Assembly (NCBI GenBank): GCA_002342065.1
Contig: DDPF01000010.1
Location: forward strand, 124,001-188,000
Direction of reading: 5' to 3'
Origin: Bacteroidetes bacterium UBA2475
Lineage (GTDB): Bacteria > Bacteroidota > Bacteroidia > B-17B0 > Aurantibacillaceae
DNA: 64,000 nucleotides
The notes under the pieces are model-generated. The model saw only the letters and a list, made by a program, of their open reading frames with translations. It made no database searches and was not told where the DNA came from. The position numbers and the translations under genes were made by a program. Of the stretch, positions 61,022 to 64,000 are shown one piece after another. Each line of letters opens with the position of its first letter. Within the stretch, counting starts at the first letter, position 1.

Positions 61022-61116
61022 ATACTACGCATAATCGCAAAGCTTTGCCGCAGCTGGGTGGCATCAGGTTTTTTGCTTTAAATTATTGCCAGCTTCGTGT
61101 AAAATTGGATTATATT
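61022..61116. other. Junction sequence 2 with palindrome
   Basis: A 95-base non-coding gap that contains the perfect palindrome GCAAAGCTTTGC at 61037-61048 and a further stem AGCTGG (61052-61057) with CCAGCT (61089-61094). It is more GC-rich than other gaps in the window and lacks an acceptable ORF. It may be the same kind of junction as 60322-60427. Confidence 0.35.
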
Positions 61117-61620
61117 ATGCAGACAAAAACCAAGATCTCTACACTATTTGACACAACACTAGAAAGGGCTTTTAAAAGTCCTATGCTTTGCGATGTTACT
61201 AAAGTGCATACTGGCTATGGCGTTACACCAAAAGTTACACATTGCACTGAAGATGATAGTTGGGGGAAAGTTGGTGGTAGCAGAAAAGTACATCTGGGAA
61301 GGTCCTTGTTAGTCAAAGCTGGTGAGTCTTCACTTGACAAAGTTTTAGCAAGAGAAGAAAACCGCTATTGGAAAATTGAGATCTGTGAATTTAGTTCCTG
61401 GATGTTTGGCTTTGAAAAATTTCAGGGAGAATGGATAACGACCAAACTACCGGATGGTAAAATTGAAGTACATTATATCTACACGTTGTTTTCAAGCAGT
61501 CTATTATTTTATCCTTTTCACTTTTTATTTACTAAACTAGTATGGAGAAATTATATGAGGCACTGCCTTGAAAATGTCAGGCAATTAGCGCTAAATAATT
61601 CGCCATACTTACACGAATAA
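61117..61620 (+). CDS. SRPBCC-like hypothetical protein
   Basis: A 167-residue protein. I use the ATG at 61117 (MQTKTKISTLFD); an earlier TTG frame extends into the junction sequence. The layout suggests the SRPBCC (START-like) fold: FDTTLERAFKSPMLCDVTKV at the start, then GSRKVHL, REENRYWKIEICEFSSWMFGFEKFQGEWITTKLPDGKIEVHYIYTLFS, and a C-terminal helix WRNYMRHCLENVRQLAL. Such proteins bind small hydrophobic ligands. No signal peptide, so likely cytosolic. Confidence 0.62.
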   Translation: MQTKTKISTLFDTTLERAFKSPMLCDVTKVHTGYGVTPKVTHCTEDDSWGKVGGSRKVHLGRSLLVKAGESSLDKVLAREENRYWKIEICEFSSWMFGFEKFQGEWITTKLPDGKIEVHYIYTLFSSSLLFYPFHFLFTKLVWRNYMRHCLENVRQLALNNSPYLHE

Positions 61621-61658
61621 AAAATAATGATTATTTTTAATGAGCAAAAAAACATCCT

Positions 61659-62054
61659 ATGAATAAAGACGTTAAAGCATACAACAACTCGCAATCAAAA
61701 GAAGATAAAGAAATTTGTAATTTATTGGAGAAGGAAATTAGTAAAGCTTTGCCTGAAGCAGAAAATAAGATCTGGCACTCGCACCCTGTTTGGTTCTTAG
61801 ACGGTAACCCTATTGTTGGATATGATAAATTAAAGGATGGCGTTCGTTTAATGTTTTGGAGTGGTGTAACCTTTGAAGAAGAAAAGCTTGTCCCTGGCAA
61901 AAGCGGCAAATTTAAAGATGCATCTTTTACATACACCTCAGCAAAAGAAATAAATACAAAAGACCTGGTGCGCTGGCTTAAAAAATCAAAAACAATTCAG
62001 TGGGATTATAAGAACATCGTTAAACGCAAGGGAGTTTTAGAACGATTAAAATGA
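61659..62054 (+). CDS. DUF1801 domain protein
   Basis: A 131-residue cytosolic protein of the DUF1801/YdhG type. Visible features: YNNSQSKEDKEICNLLEKEISKALPEAENKIWHSHPVWFLDGNPIVGYDKLKDGVRLMFWSG, and ASFTYTSAKEINTKDLVRWLKKSKTIQWDYKNIVKRKG. The family has an iron-chaperone-like fold, but the role is not settled. Its TGA and the stop codon of the convergent gene directly abut as TGATCA, so the two genes have no gap. Confidence 0.83.
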   Translation: MNKDVKAYNNSQSKEDKEICNLLEKEISKALPEAENKIWHSHPVWFLDGNPIVGYDKLKDGVRLMFWSGVTFEEEKLVPGKSGKFKDASFTYTSAKEINTKDLVRWLKKSKTIQWDYKNIVKRKGVLERLK

Positions 62055-62708
62055 TCATTTAGGATCTTTCCGGTCATCCACAATTTTCTCTGTTTCGAGG
62101 TCAAGATAAATACCTCCAAAAAAAGTGCTGTAAGGTGTATAAAACTCGTTTCCTTTGCTGAGGAATACTTTATTGCCTTCCATGCCCCGAATGCCGTATG
62201 TTTCATCCTGTTCCTTATCATCTCCAATTATACTATCATTTTTTATAGAAAATTTTAGAATAAATCCACGTTCATCATCACGGTTACTGTTTGTTGTTGA
62301 AACCATCCAAATAGTACCATTTGAAGAAATATACATTTGGGGTGTGCTTTGTATATTATGCACCGGGGCTTTGAATTTTAATTTATGTAAAGATTTGTTG
62401 GCCAAACTATCAACCAATTCTAAAAAATAACCATAGTGTGACGTGCCGGATTCACGAATACCCGTGCTTTGATCTTTTTGAGTATAACCCCTGGTTCTTT
62501 CAGAGAATTTAAGGATCCTGTCTTTACCGTCAATGGTAATATGTCTTTGTGATATAGGATATTCTGTTGCTAACCATTCAAGCCCAAACCAAATTGCCGG
62601 AGCCATAATAGCAATGATCAACATAAAGACCAAAGCGCCTTTTCTATTGCGTTTTTTTTCTGCTAATTCTTCTTTAGTTATATTTTTATGCTCTGATAGT
62701 TTTTTCAC
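62055..62708 (-). CDS. Single-pass membrane protein, hypothetical
   Basis: A 217-residue protein with a charged cytosolic head (residues 1-24, Lys/Glu-rich), one membrane segment (about 27-47, ALVFMLIIAIMAPAIWFGL), and an extracytoplasmic beta-rich domain. That domain has YFLELVDSLANKSLHKLKFKAPV, TPQMYISSNGTIWMVSTTNSN, IRGMEGNKVFLSKGNEFY and FFGGIYLDLETEKIV, resembling part of a beta-propeller. No known family. It ends back to back with the DUF1801 gene. Confidence 0.66.
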   Translation of the reverse strand: MKKLSEHKNITKEELAEKKRNRKGALVFMLIIAIMAPAIWFGLEWLATEYPISQRHITIDGKDRILKFSERTRGYTQKDQSTGIRESGTSHYGYFLELVDSLANKSLHKLKFKAPVHNIQSTPQMYISSNGTIWMVSTTNSNRDDERGFILKFSIKNDSIIGDDKEQDETYGIRGMEGNKVFLSKGNEFYTPYSTFFGGIYLDLETEKIVDDRKDPK

Positions 62709-62835
62709 GGCTATAACAAATATAATGATTCCACACCAATACCTAAACTAGATTTGTACTACTCCAAAAGATTCATTATTTTTATATTAAGGCAGATCTC
62801 GTTGTTATAAAAAAGAAAAACTGCGGTTAAAACAA

Positions 62836-63312
62836 ATGAAACATACATTTACTTTACCAAATTTTCCCGGCTCTAATTTCGAAATTGAAACATCATTCTG
62901 GACAGGTAAATCAAAATTAACAAAGGATAATGTTTTAATAGAGCAATCAAATGAAAGTGGAAAACCATATCTTATTCCTGATCAAACCGGAAACATTATT
63001 AAAGCCTTTCCAAAAAAATCGCTACCCGATTTTGGTACAACCCTTGAAATTAACGGTGTGAAAAATCATATCTTCAAAAAACTTGAATGGTACCAATATA
63101 CCTTGGGCGCACTTCCTATACTGATGTTATTTTTTGGTGGTGCTATTGGCGGCGGTATTGGCGGTGCGGCTACCATGATAAATTTAAACATTTTCAGAGA
63201 AGAAGGATCAGATTTATCAAAATACTTAAAAGTTATTGGCGTTATAGTAGCAGCCTTTTTAGTTTATCTTGGATTATCGTTCGGTATCCTGCTACTTATA
63301 AATAAATCATAA
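62836..63312 (+). CDS. Hypothetical membrane protein with two segments
   Basis: A 158-residue protein. Residues 1-85 are soluble, with a beta-rich character (FTLPNFPGSNFEIETSFWTGKSKL). Two membrane segments follow: 89-112 with a GGAIGGGIGGAATM glycine-zipper-like motif, and 130-155. Function unknown. It lies upstream of a terminator that also serves accC on the opposite strand. Confidence 0.66.
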   Translation: MKHTFTLPNFPGSNFEIETSFWTGKSKLTKDNVLIEQSNESGKPYLIPDQTGNIIKAFPKKSLPDFGTTLEINGVKNHIFKKLEWYQYTLGALPILMLFFGGAIGGGIGGAATMINLNIFREEGSDLSKYLKVIGVIVAAFLVYLGLSFGILLLINKS

Positions 63313-63347
63313 AATTTAAACATTCATTATTATTATTTTACAAAACA

Positions 63348-63385
63348 AAAAAACCCTCACATATCTGCAAGGGTTTTATTTTTAT
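63348..63385. terminator. Terminator between convergent genes
   Basis: AAAACCCT (63350-63357) pairs with AGGGTTTT (63370-63377), with A-rich and T-rich flanks so that it works both ways. It serves the small membrane protein gene and accC. Confidence 0.78.
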
Positions 63386-63396
63386 AAAATAAATTC

Positions 63397-64000
63397 TTAA
63401 GCGTTTTTAAAATCCCAGGTTTCCATAAACTTGGTAGTATAATTTCCGGCTTTAAAATCTTCGTTCTGCATTAATTTAAGATGAAAAGGAATTGTAGTTT
63501 TTACACCTTCAATTACATATTCACTTAAAGCGCGGTGCATTTTTGCAATTGCTTCGTCGCGGGTTTGTGCAACTGTAATTAATTTACCAACCATACTATC
63601 ATAATTTGGCGGGATCTTGTAACCACTGTAAACATGCGAGTCAACACGTATACCATGTCCGCCAGGTGTATGCAACGTTGTTATTGTACCCGGTGACGGT
63701 TTAAAATTATCAAAAGGATTTTCCGCATTGATGCGACATTCGATAGCATGCAATTGCGGGTAATAATTTTTTCCTGAAATTGGAACACCTGCTGCAACTA
63801 AAATTTGTTCGCGAATAAGATCGTAATTAATAACTTCTTCTGTTATGGGATGCTCAACCTGAATACGGGTATTCATTTCCATAAAATAAAAATTACGGTG
63901 CTTGTCAACCAAAAATTCTACGGTACCTACTCCTTCGTAACCAATAGATAAAGCAGCTTTAACAGCGGCATCACCCATTGCTTCGCGTAACTCAGGTGTC
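63397..64000 (-). CDS. accC: Biotin carboxylase subunit of acetyl-CoA carboxylase (5' end outside window)
   Basis: The C-terminal 200 residues of biotin carboxylase, which carboxylates the biotin on BCCP with ATP and bicarbonate, the first step of fatty acid synthesis. Frame runs off the right edge (TPELREAMGDAAVKAA at the top). Visible motifs: IGYEGVGTVEFLVDKHRNFYFMEMNTRIQVEHPITEEV, which contains the metal-binding Glu and the RIQVEH active site; the HAIECRINAENP segment; and YDSMVGKLI with ThxRDEAIAKMHRAL after it. The C-terminus is normal for AccC (about 450 residues in total). accB would be expected downstream in many genomes but is on neither side here; it may lie 5' beyond the window. 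Confidence 0.94.
   Translation of the reverse strand, partial: TPELREAMGDAAVKAALSIGYEGVGTVEFLVDKHRNFYFMEMNTRIQVEHPITEEVINYDLIREQILVAAGVPISGKNYYPQLHAIECRINAENPFDNFKPSPGTITTLHTPGGHGIRVDSHVYSGYKIPPNYDSMVGKLITVAQTRDEAIAKMHRALSEYVIEGVKTTIPFHLKLMQNEDFKAGNYTTKFMETWDFKNA

Overview
The window is AT-rich chromosomal DNA from a member of the Bacteroidota. Evidence: several secreted proteins end in type IX secretion (T9SS) sorting domains (five type A, one gliding-motility-associated type B); there is a gldC gene, a PorG/DUF6089-like barrel, a DPP11-type S46 peptidase, a folK-deoxynucleoside kinase fusion, an E1 alpha/beta fusion, and signal peptides that typically end in ..AQ or ..SQ. I cannot name the genus. 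Genes are dense on both strands and no gene-free gap exceeds 300 bases. I saw no rRNA, tRNA, CRISPR array, transposase or phage gene.

Layout. 1-8.2 kb: 3' part of sppA; the folK-dNK fusion; an OmpA-like protein; gldC; rsmD with a DUF3822 gene; then two tandem lipoprotein genes, each with its own upstream block and terminator. 8.2-14.9 kb: a RecD-like helicase, outer-membrane barrels, two GNAT acetyltransferases, MmcQ/YjbR, a secreted zinc metalloprotease, OsmC and a palindromic intergenic element. 14.9-23.4 kb: DPP11-type peptidase, an MBOAT/SGNH acylation pair, two tandem T9SS cargo genes, a ferredoxin and a LuxC-like acyl-CoA reductase. 23.4-32.4 kb: a type B T9SS protein, an ABC ATPase with no usual start codon, secreted proteins of unknown role, the fused branched-chain-type E1, and another T9SS protein. 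32.4-39.6 kb: a nucleotide-sugar operon (wbpD-wbpB-wbpA-like, then rfbB), a YfhO-family membrane protein and thioredoxin. 39.6-52 kb: an atypical rsmH, T9SS and lipoprotein genes, and a 2074-residue alpha-2-macroglobulin. 52-56.6 kb: DUF7935, both methylmalonyl-CoA mutase subunits and a PepSY-like protein. 56.6-58.8 kb: four tandem paralogues with a four-Cys domain. 59-64 kb: a T9SS esterase, small accessory genes with unusual junction sequences, and the 3' part of accC.

How the genes work together. Much of the window serves the envelope: T9SS cargo with probable T9SS/gliding accessory genes (gldC, a PorG-like barrel), lipoproteins, an A2M protease trap, polysaccharide acylation and UDP-amino-sugar acid synthesis. 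Central metabolism is represented by methylmalonyl-CoA mutase, the branched-chain-type E1 and biotin carboxylase.

The best candidate for something undescribed is the four-gene array at 56641-58809. Each protein has an N-terminal domain with four invariant cysteines (C9, C25, C28, C57), then an internal hydrophobic segment that ends exactly like a signal peptide. In two copies the end is a lipobox (FSGC or FSSC at residue 102); in the other two it is an A102-Q103 signal-peptidase-I-like site at the same alignment position. A variable tail follows. This suggests proteins that could be split at the membrane into a cytosolic metal-binding half and a lipidated or released half.
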